This document shows positions 1 through 8,645 of a stretch of 64,000 nt of DNA, in pieces. The notes below the pieces were generated by a model. It was given only the letters and a program-made list of their open reading frames with translations, ran no database searches and was not told the DNA's origin. This DNA comes from CAZYFH01 sp965249175. Its GTDB lineage: Bacteria > Acidobacteriota > Vicinamibacteria > Vicinamibacterales > UBA8438. The stretch spans positions 5,766,001-5,830,000 of the forward strand of contig OZ252227.1 of assembly GCA_965249175.1 (NCBI GenBank). Reading direction: 5' to 3'. A program made the position numbers and the translations under genes. Position 1 is the stretch's first letter, and each line of letters opens with the position of its first letter.

Positions 1-121
1 ACGGCGCTCCCCCCGCGTCAGGATCGCTTGCAGTGACGGGGCCGGTCCGATCTCCGGACCGCGCGATAACGCGTCGCCGGCAGTCGGTGCGTCAGTCGGA
101 GCTTCAGGAACGGCGAGGCCG

Positions 122-352
122 TCACGTGGGCCCGCCGGACCGCTCGATGGTGGCGGCATCGCCGCAGGCGCGCGTGCCGACCCGCGCTCGTCCACGGACG
201 CCGGTCGAACGGGTCCCGCTTGGGTCACCGACGGTACGCGACGGTCGGCGACCCCGCACTTGGTACCCGAGCGCCCCAGTCAGGCCGACGACAAGACCCC
301 ACAGCAGGTAGGACGCCGCCGAGAGGGGTTGCCCGTTCGGCACGCTCGTCAT
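122..352 (-). CDS. Possible small single-helix membrane protein
   Basis: A 76-residue frame whose first 30 residues look like a real protein start: a short polar N-terminus and then one hydrophobic helix at about residues 13-31 (ASYLLWGLVVGLTGALGY). The rest is Arg/Gly/Thr-rich low-complexity sequence typical of a wrong frame in high-GC DNA, so the true gene may be shorter or frameshifted. No Shine-Dalgarno is visible upstream of the ATG. I do not recognise a family. Nothing else in positions 1-437 could be supported. Confidence 0.25.
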   Translation of the reverse strand: MTSVPNGQPLSAASYLLWGLVVGLTGALGYQVRGRRPSRTVGDPSGTRSTGVRGRARVGTRACGDAATIERSGGPT

Positions 353-437
353 CGTACCGCACGGATGCTCACCGGTTCGGCATTGCGTGGCCGGCGAACC
401 CGACCGTTACGGTATGACCAGGAGTCGAAGGTGGACG

Positions 438-1973
438 CTATGCGCCCTCTGCGCTCGACAGCGCGTCTTTGTACTTGGCGACCGCGTCCTTGTAGTCTCC
501 AGATGCACGCAGCGTGTCACCCTCATCGAATGAGTCCTGCGCATCGCTGATCTTGCCAGCATCTCCACCGCGAGCGATGGCGTCGGCGATGGCGGTCTCC
601 GCGACGACGCGAGCGATGCCGGCAGTCTGGTCCATCAGTGATGCGCCCTCAACCGGGTCGAGGCCTTCGCCGACAGCGGCCTCCAGGTCCCCGACCGCCC
701 CCTCGAGGTTGCCCATGGCGGCCTGGTTGTCGGGCGGCGAGGCGCCGATTTGCGCGAGAGCATCCTGAATCTTGCTGAGTGCGTCCGCCAGCTTGGCGGC
801 GACTGGCGAGCCAGGGTTCGCATCGATGAAGAATTGGATACTCTCCTCAATGTTCTCAACGCCCTCTTCAGGCGTGCGCACGGTGACGGTGAACTGCTGC
901 GAGGTGGCGTTCCCGCTGGCATCGGTCGCCGTCGCCGACCAGAACGACTGCCGGTCGGCCGAGATGATGACGCCCGGGTACCAGAAGTCAGGCGTTCCCC
1001 CAGGGGCGGTGTCGCCCGTTCCCGGTTCGTACGCCTGGATCATGTTGCCGTGCTGATCCAGTCGGTAAATCCTCGAGTAGGTCGCGACGAGCAACCCCCC
1101 TCGAGCGAGTTCTGGACGGGATCGTAGTTTCCCGGTGGCAGCACCCGGACGTCGAACACGAAGTCGTTCACGCCAAGAACCGGAAGCGGTGGACCGAACG
1201 GCTGCGCCACGGTCGGGTCGTTCACGTTGTAGACCATGACTTGCTTGTCGAACGAGGTGTAGACCATCGTTTCGCCATCCGACGCGAAATCCATCTTGTA
1301 GATGCCGCCGTTCGTGACCGGCGGTTGGTGAAAGCCGGTCACCGACAGCGGGTTCCCCTGCACGTGCGGGAGGTCAAAGCCCAGCATGGCGCCAGCGACG
1401 TCGACGTTCTCGTCCCAGAAATCCCCGAAGTAGTCATACGTCCCTAGCCACAGGCGGCGGCCCGGGCCGGTACCGTCAATCGCGAGCGCGTTGGGCGCCG
1501 CCGGGCCCCCCGGCGGGACGAAGTCCGCCGCCTTGATCCGGGAAACGATGTCGCGCACCGTAGGAGGACTCGGCATCGTCGGGGCGCTGTCGAACTGAGT
1601 GACGAAGCCGAACGAATCGGCCGTCCAGAGGTTGCCGGTGACCGGGTCGACGACACAGCCGGCCGCGAACCCCTCGACCGTGGGGTCATCAAAGAACCCG
1701 CGCGCTGGGTCCGCCGTGTCGCGAACGGCGATCCCGGGAAAGGAGTACCCGAGGGGGTGGGCCACGAGGTCGCTCTCCTCCCGCAGGATCACCCACTCGC
1801 CCGGGTTCATGCCCGGCCACCAGCTCGGCGCGCCGACACCGACGAAGACGTCGCCCATCTCCCAGGCGCCGGTGAAGTCGGGTGTGTTCTCCCACGGGTC
1901 GATCAGCGTCTGGCCCAACGTCGGCGCCGCGAACACGGCCGCCGCGGCCGCCGCGAGGAAGCCGTCTGTTCAT
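438..1973 (-). pseudogene. Secreted propeller-like protein, frameshifted
   Basis: Two frames join into one protein. The N-terminal part (1936 down to about 1101) is a propeller-like secreted protein (for example GTGPGRRLWLGTYDYFGDF). The C-terminal part (1094 down to 438) continues it (LLVATYSRIYRLDQHGN), then has an Ig/HYR-like strand pattern (ATDASGNATSQQFTVTV) and an alpha-helical, TPR-like Ala/Asp-rich tail. The junction is a run of six G on the coding strand (1095-1100); one extra G would restore the frame. A second lesion lies at the start: the only ATG (1973) is one base out of frame with the Ala-rich signal peptide core (FLAAAAAAVFAAPTLGQ), and no start codon lies between that core and the upstream stop. 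It could be a recent pseudogene or two consensus errors. Function unknown. Confidence 0.6.
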
Positions 1974-2125
1974 TGATCCGAGCGCGATCCCTGCGGTTTG
2001 CGAGCGTCTTGATGCGATCATGACGACATTCGCATGGGCAACACTTGGGCCAGCCTCCAGCGATGGCCATTAACCGGTCTAGGACAGCGGTTTGCGGTGC
2101 ATCCCCAGGCACGCGCGGGCTGATG

Positions 2126-2148
2126 GCATGTTCCGATTCGGAACATGC
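2126..2148. promoter_or_regulatory. 11-bp palindrome, operator-like
   Basis: Perfect inverted repeat: arm GCATGTTCCGA, one central T, arm TCGGAACATGC. The tight spacer is typical of a dimeric repressor site rather than a terminator hairpin. It lies about 150 bp upstream of the minus-strand propeller-like gene. The regulator is not identifiable from sequence alone. Confidence 0.5.
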
Positions 2149-2237
2149 AAGACGGTTCTGCCGCACGGTTCCCAGAACGAGAGGTGATCACCTGGAGAAT
2201 GCGGATCCGTCGTGCGAAATCGACGCTCAGCCGGCCC

Positions 2238-2266
2238 GCTCACCCCGGAGCTCACCTGGGGTGAGC
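2238..2266. repeat. 9-bp stem inverted repeat
   Basis: Arms GCTCACCCC and GGGGTGAGC pair perfectly around an 11-nt loop that itself contains GAGCTC. There is no U-tract on either strand. It may be a weak RNA hairpin downstream of the exonuclease gene or a protein site. Confidence 0.4.
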
Positions 2267-2389
2267 TCGGATGGCGCCGGACTGGGCGGCAAAGGCAAGG
2301 CGCGACAAGGGAGTGCGGCGGGCCCACATGACCGAGGAGCAACGCCGCCGGCGCCAAGCCCGGCGCATCAAGCCACATGAGCTCTGAAG

Positions 2390-3316
2390 TTAGGTCGTGG
2401 ATCGCGAGTGGCCCGTGCTGCCGCCCGGCGGCGCTCCGGGAGGCACTCGCTCCGCGGCGGCCTGCGCCCGCTTGAAGTATCCGCTCCCGTTCACGCGCGC
2501 GCAGAACTCGAAGAACGCCGGCCGCGGGCCGGTCCAACGCAACGCATCCACGTCGTCGAACACCGGCAGGTCACATCGCAGCGTGGCGAGGTCCTTGAAC
2601 AGCGCCGCCTCCTCCCGGTGCCCCGCCAGCGTGCGCGCCAGCGACGCGGCGCCGCGCACCGTCACGTCCCACATCCGGGCATCGTCCGGGATCGACTCGA
2701 GGTGGCCGTAGCGTGCGAGCACCGTGGATGCCGACTTGGCGCCCCAGCCGCGCAGTCCCGGGAACCCGTCGGCCGAATCGCCCATCAGCGCCAGGTAATC
2801 GGGAATCGACTCCGGAGCGACACCGTAACGCTCCCGCACGCCGTCGGCATCCCTGACGATTCCCGCGCGCCGGTCGAACTGCACGATCCGGCGGCCTTCG
2901 ACCATCTGCGCGAGATCCTTGTCGGGAGTGCAGATGAAGACCTGCTCCACGCGCGCATCGCCGGCGGCGCGGACGGCCGCGGATGCGAGGGCATCGTCTG
3001 CCTCATGGGTGACCGTCTTCCAGACGACGATCCCCAGTGCCTCGAGCGCCTCTTCAAGCGGCTGGAACTGGGCGAGCAGCGTCGGGTCGATGCCCTCACC
3101 GCCCTTGTAGCCGGGCCAGAGCTCGTTGCGAAACGACTCGATGACATGGTCGGTCGCAACACCGATGTGCGTCACCCGCTCTTCCAACATCGAGAGCACC
3201 GAACCGACGACGCCGCGCACCGCACCCACCTCGCTGCCGGCGGCATCGGTCACCGACGGCACGGCGTAGAAGTGTCGAAACAGCTCGTAGGTGCCGTCGA
3301 TGAGAAAGACGTTCAT
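2390..3316 (-). CDS. 5'-3' exonuclease (Pol I N-terminal/FEN-like)
   Basis: A 308-residue stand-alone relative of the 5' nuclease domain of DNA polymerase I, expected to cut 5' flaps and RNA primers with two metal ions. Visible motifs: the N-terminal metal-binding strand MNVFLIDGTYELFR, the acidic cluster THEADDALAS, TPDKDLAQMV, and the helix-hairpin-helix region LMGDSADGFPGLRGWGAKSA. The ATG at 3316 is chosen because the MNVFLIDG start matches the family; upstream in-frame sequence is low-complexity and overlaps the sigma factor gene. No polymerase domain follows. It lies 82 nt downstream of the sigma factor on the same strand and may share its transcript. Confidence 0.88.
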   Translation of the reverse strand: MNVFLIDGTYELFRHFYAVPSVTDAAGSEVGAVRGVVGSVLSMLEERVTHIGVATDHVIESFRNELWPGYKGGEGIDPTLLAQFQPLEEALEALGIVVWKTVTHEADDALASAAVRAAGDARVEQVFICTPDKDLAQMVEGRRIVQFDRRAGIVRDADGVRERYGVAPESIPDYLALMGDSADGFPGLRGWGAKSASTVLARYGHLESIPDDARMWDVTVRGAASLARTLAGHREEAALFKDLATLRCDLPVFDDVDALRWTGPRPAFFEFCARVNGSGYFKRAQAAAERVPPGAPPGGSTGHSRSTT

Positions 3317-3398
3317 TGCCGGCTCGAGGCTGGAACTCGAGTCTCGGGGCGGGAGGTCCCGGCGGGCCGACGCGCCGCCCGCCGGGCGAGAACGCGTG

Positions 3399-5123
3399 CT
3401 ACGCGACGCCCTGGTCAGCCAACTCTGCCGCTTCCCGGCGGCGGCCGGACCGCTGGCCACGGCGAGGCTCGACGAAGGAACTGAGTCGGCGGCTCAGCGA
3501 CGGATCCCGAAGCTTCCTGAGCGCGGCCGCTTCGATCTGGCGAATCCGTTCGCGCGTCAACGAGAACTTCTCTCCGAGCTCGGCCAGCGTGGGCTCGGCT
3601 CCGTCGCTCAGTCCGAACCGCATCCGGATGACCTCGCGCTCCTTCGGGGTGAGGGTCTCGAGGACCGACTCGGTTTGGCGCCGCAAGTCGAAGGCGACCG
3701 TCGCTTCAGCTGGGTTGACCGCCTGGCGGTCCTCGATGAAGTCGCCGAACTGGCTTTCATCACTGTCACCGATCGGGGCGTCGAGCGAGACGACCGTCTG
3801 GGCGATCTTGCGCGCCTTGCGCACGACCGACAACGGCAGGTCTGCGCGCTCGGCCAGCTCGTCGGGGGTCGGCTCGCGGCCGAGGTCACGCGTCAACGTC
3901 TGCATCGCGCGATTCAGCTTGTTGAGCGTCTCGATCATGTGCACGGGAATCCGAATCGTGCGCGCCTGATCCGCGATGGCGCGTGTGATCGCCTGCCGAA
4001 TCCACCACGTGGCGTAGGTCGAGAACTTGAACCCACGGCGGTAGTCGAACTTGTCGACTGCGCGCATGAGACCGATGTTGCCTTCCTGGATGAGATCGAG
4101 GAACGCGAGACCGCGGTTGACGTATTTCTTGGCAACCGACACCACGAGGCGCAGGTTGGCCTCCGTCAGCTCCTTCCGCGCTTTGTCTCCTTCCACGACG
4201 CCACGCCGGATCGACTTCTGGATGGCGGCCAAATCCACCGGGGTCTCGCCGAGGTTCTGCTTGATCTCCGAAAGCTCGCGTCGCGCCTCGCGGAGACCGG
4301 GGGTCACGGGCGGCCGCTGCCCGCGGCGACCGCGCGGCGCGGGCTGGCGGTGCAGGCACTCGACCCGGCGTTCCGCTCGCACCAGCGTCGCGGCCGCCGA
4401 CTCGACATGCTCGATCAGCGATCGCCGTACCGCCGGCGTGTACTTGATGTGGCGGATAGCGTGGGACACCGCGATCCGCGCACGCGCGATGCGCCACAAC
4501 GTGCGGGTCGACGGGCGACGGCGACGCTTGCGGACCGCCGCGGCACGCGCCTCCCGGCGAGCCAGCTCTTTGAGTGCGTCGCGCACGGCATCCGCGTTGC
4601 CCAGAAACCGTTTGACGCGGTTGGCCAGCTGGCGCTCCGTCAACTCCGTGTCGGGCATCAGGATGGTGTCGCGCAATGTGCGCTCGCCGTCACGCAGCCG
4701 ATCCGCGAGATGACTGACCTGGCGCGCGACGATGAGGCTCCGAGACAACGCCCGCATGATCCTCAACTCGCCGCGCTCGATGCGCTTGGCGATTGCGACC
4801 TCACCCTCGCGCGTGAGCAGCGGCACGCGGCTCATCTGACGGAGGTAGGTCCGAACGAGATCCTGCCCTTGATCCTCTTCGTGCGATGCGACCTGCGGCT
4901 CGCGTGCGCGCGTAGCAGCCGGGCGCCGTTTCGGATCGTTGACCTGTTCGGCGCCGTCGACCTCGACGCCCTGGCCTTCGAGGTCTTGCAGCAACGCGCT
5001 GAGATCCTCGACGTCCAGATCGGCCGGGGCGTGCTCCAGTACCTGATCCAGCGTCACAAATCCGCGCCCCGCACTCAGGGTCACGAGCTCACGAACGATG
5101 TCCTGGCGTTCCTGTGTCAGCAA
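3399..5123 (-). CDS. rpoD: RNA polymerase sigma-70 factor, RpoD-type
   Basis: A 574-residue group 1-type sigma factor. Region 1.1-like sequence fills residues 1-60, region 1.2 starts near 88 (DLVRTYLRQMSRVPLLTREG), and a basic non-conserved insert runs to about 310. Region 2 spans 313-395, with the -10 recognition helix FKFSTYATWWIRQAITRAIA; region 3 follows to about 475; region 4 ends in the -35 helix LTRERIRQIEAAALRKLRDP near 520-545. The start is TTG, supported by the strong ribosome site at 5131-5140. The usual dnaG neighbour is absent, so a second rpoD-like paralogue in this genome cannot be excluded. A large hairpin lies in the presumed leader. Confidence 0.95.
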   Translation of the reverse strand: MLTQERQDIVRELVTLSAGRGFVTLDQVLEHAPADLDVEDLSALLQDLEGQGVEVDGAEQVNDPKRRPAATRAREPQVASHEEDQGQDLVRTYLRQMSRVPLLTREGEVAIAKRIERGELRIMRALSRSLIVARQVSHLADRLRDGERTLRDTILMPDTELTERQLANRVKRFLGNADAVRDALKELARREARAAAVRKRRRRPSTRTLWRIARARIAVSHAIRHIKYTPAVRRSLIEHVESAAATLVRAERRVECLHRQPAPRGRRGQRPPVTPGLREARRELSEIKQNLGETPVDLAAIQKSIRRGVVEGDKARKELTEANLRLVVSVAKKYVNRGLAFLDLIQEGNIGLMRAVDKFDYRRGFKFSTYATWWIRQAITRAIADQARTIRIPVHMIETLNKLNRAMQTLTRDLGREPTPDELAERADLPLSVVRKARKIAQTVVSLDAPIGDSDESQFGDFIEDRQAVNPAEATVAFDLRRQTESVLETLTPKEREVIRMRFGLSDGAEPTLAELGEKFSLTRERIRQIEAAALRKLRDPSLSRRLSSFVEPRRGQRSGRRREAAELADQGVA

Positions 5124-5130
5124 ATGCGAA

Positions 5131-5140
5131 CTCCCCCTCT
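5131..5140 (-). promoter_or_regulatory. Ribosome binding site deciding a TTG start
   Basis: The coding strand reads AGAGGGGGAG, 7 nt before TTG at 5123-5121. It is the reason for accepting the non-ATG start of the sigma factor. Confidence 0.7.
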
Positions 5141-5188
5141 AAAGCTATATCGGCACTACGTCAGGCGAACGACGCCCGTGCCGGACGA

Positions 5189-5225
5189 ACGCCTCCCTGC
5201 CTGCTAGTACGCCACAGGGAGGCGT
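5189..5225. repeat. 11-bp stem-loop in the sigma factor leader
   Basis: ACGCCTCCCTG and CAGGGAGGCGT pair perfectly around a 15-nt loop. It lies about 65-100 nt upstream of the sigma factor start, in the presumed 5' UTR. No U-tract follows on the minus strand, so a structural or regulatory RNA element or a protein site is as likely as an attenuator. Confidence 0.5.
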
Positions 5226-5414
5226 ATGGTTTCAGCGAAATCCGGTAATCGTATCAGTAATTTGCGACGACCGCGAGCTTTTTGGTCGTTACACCTAAGA
5301 CTGGCCCACGAGCGGCGTTCTCCCCGCGAAACGAGGCACGGGCCGGAGCCGGATGGCCCGCAGCTCGGCGAGGATGCGCCGCAGTACGGCTGTCTGGTCG
5401 GTCGGCATGGCGCA

Positions 5415-6221
5415 TCATCCTTCGAGACGCGGTCGGACCCGCGCCCGTCGGGCGGCGGGCCACTCCCGGAGCCGTGGGGGCACGAGACGGCGGACCCGCC
5501 GCAGCACGAGGCCCGAGTGACGAAGCGCCCGCTCCCGACGATCGCTCCACGGCAGGCGGTAGGCGCTTCGCAGCTCCGCGGGCAGCAACCCAGTGGTTGT
5601 CAAGCGACCGAGGGCCATCGCAGGTCCGGCCAATCGACCGCCGGGGGGCGCCAGCAGGGCGACCGCAAGCGCGCGGGCCGTGTCGGTGACGACGAGCTTG
5701 CCGCTTGCGTGCATGTCGTCCAGGTAACCAGCGACTGCCGCCGCTGTCTGCGGCAGCGCGGCGGCCGGAACATTGAGCAGTGGCCCGACCGCGGCCGCCT
5801 CGGCGCAGTACTGATCCTCTTCATCGGTCGTCAGCGTGCCCACAAACAGACGGTAGGTTCGCAGCTGGCTATCGACAAGCGTCGTGTGCACCCACGTGAG
5901 CAGAGCGGGGTCGGCAGCGGAGTAGCGCGTGCCGGCGCAAAAGGGACCAACGGTCTCCGGCAGCCGCCCGTGCACCCGCGCGTGGATCGTATTGATCTGG
6001 GCGGCGGCCCGACGCACTTCCGGCTCAGTGCCGAACGTCAACGACAGCATCGCGGCGATCGTGCGGCGCATCCGGCGCACGTAGGCGACGGCGCCAGCCT
6101 CGAAGTCACTGTGCTGCGAAATCGCGGCCGCGACCAGCGGGTGCGCGACCTGCATCAGGATCGCGCGACCCCAGCCGAGCACCACGACCGCTTCACCGTT
6201 GACGCGTTGCACGATCACCAC
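5415..6221 (-). CDS. MpaB-family (DUF2236) haem oxygenase-like protein
   Basis: A 268-residue member of the DUF2236/MpaB family, which includes the latex-clearing protein and fungal MpaB. Family landmarks: VNGEAVVVLGWGRAILMQVA, the HPLVAAAISQHSDF block with a candidate haem-ligand His, the RRMRRTIAAMLSLTFG helix, VHGRLPETVG and TWVHTTLVDS. The GTG at 6221 is the only possible start after an in-frame TGA, so this protein begins close to its first conserved block and is a little short at the N-terminus compared with relatives. It is divergent from the CDGSH protein gene with under 50 bp between the starts. The substrate is unknown. Confidence 0.8.
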   Translation of the reverse strand: MVIVQRVNGEAVVVLGWGRAILMQVAHPLVAAAISQHSDFEAGAVAYVRRMRRTIAAMLSLTFGTEPEVRRAAAQINTIHARVHGRLPETVGPFCAGTRYSAADPALLTWVHTTLVDSQLRTYRLFVGTLTTDEEDQYCAEAAAVGPLLNVPAAALPQTAAAVAGYLDDMHASGKLVVTDTARALAVALLAPPGGRLAGPAMALGRLTTTGLLPAELRSAYRLPWSDRRERALRHSGLVLRRVRRLVPPRLREWPAARRARVRPRLEG

Positions 6222-6268
6222 TCAACGGTACAATCACGTGACGATTGATGTCGACACATGGAGGCAAC

Positions 6269-6916
6269 GTGAGCGCTCACACCACGATCAAACCGAACCC
6301 GAATGGACCCTACCTCGTCACCAACTGCCGTCTCCTCAAGAGCATGATGGACGGCAAGGAATACGCGACGGACGGGACGGTGGCTCTGTGCCGCTGCGGC
6401 GGCTCGCGGAACAAACCGTATTGCGACGGCACCCACAAGACCAACGGCTTTTCGGGCGACAAGGCAGCCGACCGTGCGCCCGACACACGCGAGAGCCACG
6501 CCGGCGAGGGCGTGACCATCCACGACAACCGCGGCATCTGCGCGCACGCCGGCCGCTGCACCGATGGGCTCAAGGCGGTCTTCAAGCTTGGCGAAGAGCC
6601 CTGGATCGACGCAACGGCAGAGCCCGCGCGCGCGATCGCCACGGCAATCGAGCAGTGCCCCTCGGGCGCACTCAGCTATACCATCGGTGACACGGAGCAT
6701 CGCGACCACGAGAGCGACCCGATGGTGGTCATCGTGCCGAACGGGCCGTATGCGGTGAAGGGTGGCGCCGATCTCCAGGGCGCCGACTTCGGGGAGGGCG
6801 CCTCCCGCGAACACTTCACCCTGTGCCGGTGCGGCCAGAGCAAGAACAAGCCGTTCTGCAGCGGCGCGCACTGGTATACCCATTTCGACGAGCACGCCCC
6901 TAAGCCAGAGGGGTAA
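6269..6916 (+). CDS. CDGSH/4Fe-4S three-cluster iron-sulfur protein
   Basis: A 215-residue soluble redox protein with three predicted metal-cluster modules in a row. The first is a CDGSH-type 2Fe-2S site (LCRCGGSRNKPYCDGTH; Cys41, Cys43, Cys52, His56). The second is a divergent mono-cluster ferredoxin domain (Cys91, Cys97 and Cys130 in RGICAHAGRC and EQCPSGAL). The third is a second CDGSH site (LCRCGQSKNKPFCSGAH; Cys186, Cys188, Cys197, His201). Such proteins are thought to carry or transfer electrons or clusters, but no specific partner is shown here. The GTG at 6269 is preferred because GGAGG sits just upstream; an in-frame TTG-ATG pair lies 7-8 codons earlier. Confidence 0.88.
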   Translation: MSAHTTIKPNPNGPYLVTNCRLLKSMMDGKEYATDGTVALCRCGGSRNKPYCDGTHKTNGFSGDKAADRAPDTRESHAGEGVTIHDNRGICAHAGRCTDGLKAVFKLGEEPWIDATAEPARAIATAIEQCPSGALSYTIGDTEHRDHESDPMVVIVPNGPYAVKGGADLQGADFGEGASREHFTLCRCGQSKNKPFCSGAHWYTHFDEHAPKPEG

Positions 6917-6925
6917 ATAAGATGG

Positions 6926-6938
6926 GGGGCTTCGCCCC
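6926..6938. terminator. GGGGC-TTC-GCCCC hairpin between convergent genes
   Basis: A 5-bp GC stem with a TTC loop lies 10 nt after the CDGSH gene stop and 18 nt from the stop of the convergent phosphodiesterase gene. It matches the core of the dispersed repeat found at 8506 and 39450. There is no T-tract, so terminator activity is inferred from position. Confidence 0.4.
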
Positions 6939-6955
6939 GAACCCGTGCGCGCCGC

Positions 6956-8497
6956 TCAGCGGCGGCGCTCGGCTCGTGCCTGATCCAGGTAGCGGTGCCG
7001 GCCGAGGACCGTCATCCGCGCCGACACGCGGTAGCGACCGTCGGCGGTCTCGGCCAAGACCAGCTCCGTCTGCCAGTCGTCCGACTCATCGGGTCCCCCG
7101 TTGAGCGCCTCGCGCAACACACGGCCGTGCATCGTCGGTGGGGCGTCGACGCCAAGCAGAAAGAGGAAGGTCGGCGCGAAGTCGACGTTCGCGGTCGGCG
7201 ATGCGATCCGGATGCCGGTTTTCACGTCGGGCCCAGCCGCAATCAGCGTGTTGTGAATATCGCGCGGGCTCGCGCTTCCATGTCCGGCGACCCCGGCCGA
7301 TGCCACGGTCCCCGCATACCCGTACGCGTTCGCCTCATCGGACCACGCGGGCGAAAACAGAATGTCGGCCGCCCGGGCATGGTTCCACCGGATGTGGTCG
7401 AACGACAGCGTGCCCGGCACCCGGCCTTCGCGGGTGAAGATGGCCCCGACCCGTTCCTCACGCTGCAACGCCTCGACGATCGCTACGATAGTGTCGCGGT
7501 CGCCGTCGCGTATGTAGATCGCGCCAGCGCCGGCAACGACCCGTGGCGTTCCGTCATCGAGCGTGCCGGCGAACGGGGCCAGCACGGCCTCGAGATCGAC
7601 GCCACCGCTGTGTGTCGAGAATCCATGATCAGACGTGACCCAGATGTTGACGTCATCGAACAGACCCGCGGCGCGCAGCTCGTCCTGGATTCTGCCGATC
7701 TCGGCATCGACCCCACGCAGTGACGCGTTCGACGTCGGATGCCCGATGCCGTGCGCGTGGGCGCTCGCGTCGGGTTCGCTCAGCCACATGAGCGTCACCG
7801 CGGGGTCGACACGCGGCAGACCGACCTGGAAGAACGCATCGACGACGTATCGATTCCGCGCGTCGTTCGGCGTGTCCGCCGGCGGCACGGCGCCGAGCCG
7901 CGCGCGGACCGCGGCCTCGAGCGGCGCGGGCAGCGCGTAGTCGTAGTGGATGATCCCGCCGCCGGCGACGCGGTGGTTGAGCAGATACGACGACCCGGTC
8001 GAGCCGGCGCTCACGACAAGCGCGCGCGCGCCGGCTGACTGCAGCCGTTCCCCGAGCGTCGGCGCCGTGAGGAGCCCCGTCGACTCCGATGCTTCAATCC
8101 GGCGGAGGTTGTCCTTGTCGCTGGTGCTCAGGAAGCGGCTCGGATCGACGCCGGGGATAAAGACAGCGTTGCCCAGCAGTCCGTGGGCTTCCGGGTAGGC
8201 ACCCGTCGATACTGACGCGGCGTTGACGCGCGTCACGGTCGGGTAGACGGAGTGGTGGTTCGTGAAGACGGCCCCGCGCTCGCCGAGCGCGTGCAAGTTG
8301 GGCATCAGATCTGGGGTGACGTAGTCGGGCCGGAGCCCATCGAGGACAATGAGCAGTTGGCGCTCCGCGACCGGATCAATCGACGTCGGGCGTCCGATCG
8401 GAGGCGGCGGATCGATGCCGACGCGCAGCGTGACACCGCAGGCGATGGTCAGGACGACGGCTGCACACGCTGGGTACGAGATTCGTTTTCGGGTCAT
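6956..8497 (-). CDS. Type I phosphodiesterase/alkaline phosphatase-family protein
   Basis: A 513-residue exported alkaline-phosphatase-superfamily enzyme of the nucleotide pyrophosphatase/phosphodiesterase type. After a basic N-terminus and hydrophobic stretch (MTRKRISYPACAAVVLTIAC) come the first metal site (LIVLDGLRPDYVTPDLMPNL), the nucleophile Thr region (SVYPTVTRVNAASVSTGAYP), WLSEPDASAHAHG, and the metal motif VTSDHGFSTHSGG. A C-terminal metal-binding His lies in GVAGHGSASPRD. The ATG at 8497 is chosen because it begins the signal sequence; upstream frame is the dispersed repeat. The Cys at residue 20 could make it a lipoprotein, but the preceding residues fit the lipobox poorly. It hydrolyses phosphodiester or phosphate esters; the substrate is unknown. 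Confidence 0.85.
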   Translation of the reverse strand: MTRKRISYPACAAVVLTIACGVTLRVGIDPPPPIGRPTSIDPVAERQLLIVLDGLRPDYVTPDLMPNLHALGERGAVFTNHHSVYPTVTRVNAASVSTGAYPEAHGLLGNAVFIPGVDPSRFLSTSDKDNLRRIEASESTGLLTAPTLGERLQSAGARALVVSAGSTGSSYLLNHRVAGGGIIHYDYALPAPLEAAVRARLGAVPPADTPNDARNRYVVDAFFQVGLPRVDPAVTLMWLSEPDASAHAHGIGHPTSNASLRGVDAEIGRIQDELRAAGLFDDVNIWVTSDHGFSTHSGGVDLEAVLAPFAGTLDDGTPRVVAGAGAIYIRDGDRDTIVAIVEALQREERVGAIFTREGRVPGTLSFDHIRWNHARAADILFSPAWSDEANAYGYAGTVASAGVAGHGSASPRDIHNTLIAAGPDVKTGIRIASPTANVDFAPTFLFLLGVDAPPTMHGRVLREALNGGPDESDDWQTELVLAETADGRYRVSARMTVLGRHRYLDQARAERRR

Positions 8498-8505
8498 CTT
8501 TGGAT

Positions 8506-8594
8506 GGGGCTTCGCCCCATGCCCCCGCAGGCGCTTCGCGGGGACCCCGAGAGCCCCACTCCGCGCCCGCGAGGCGCGCGCGTGCGCGCCTTGG
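8506..8594 (+). repeat. 89-bp dispersed GC-rich palindromic repeat, copy A
   Basis: Starts with GGGGCTTCGCCCC, followed by a second hairpin (CCCCGC...GCGGGG), GACCCCGAGAGCC and GTGCGCGCCTTGG. The same 89-bp layout recurs inverted at 39450-39538 with scattered substitutions, and its hairpin core recurs at 6926 and 16027. No terminal repeats of a transposon and no transposase are adjacent. Confidence 0.7.
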
Positions 8595-8645
8595 CTGTCT
8601 CCAGAAGTTTGACTCATGTCTCGGAGATCTGAGCAGCCCCGACAG

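Larger units (their letters stand above)
1974..2389. other. Intergenic region with two inverted repeats
   Basis: No credible gene. The gap between the 5' end of the propeller-like gene and the 3' end of the exonuclease gene holds two perfect inverted repeats listed separately (2126-2148 and 2238-2266). No T-tract follows either, so neither is a classical terminator. Confidence 0.5.

Noticed and set aside
2045..2380. A 111-codon plus-strand frame in the first large gap
   Set aside because: It crosses two inverted repeats, has no ribosome site and shows no protein-like pattern.
3291..5207. A 638-codon plus-strand open frame
   Set aside because: It lies antisense to the sigma factor gene, which has every conserved motif; the plus-strand product is Arg/Leu-rich and matches no fold. 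High GC makes long antisense frames common.
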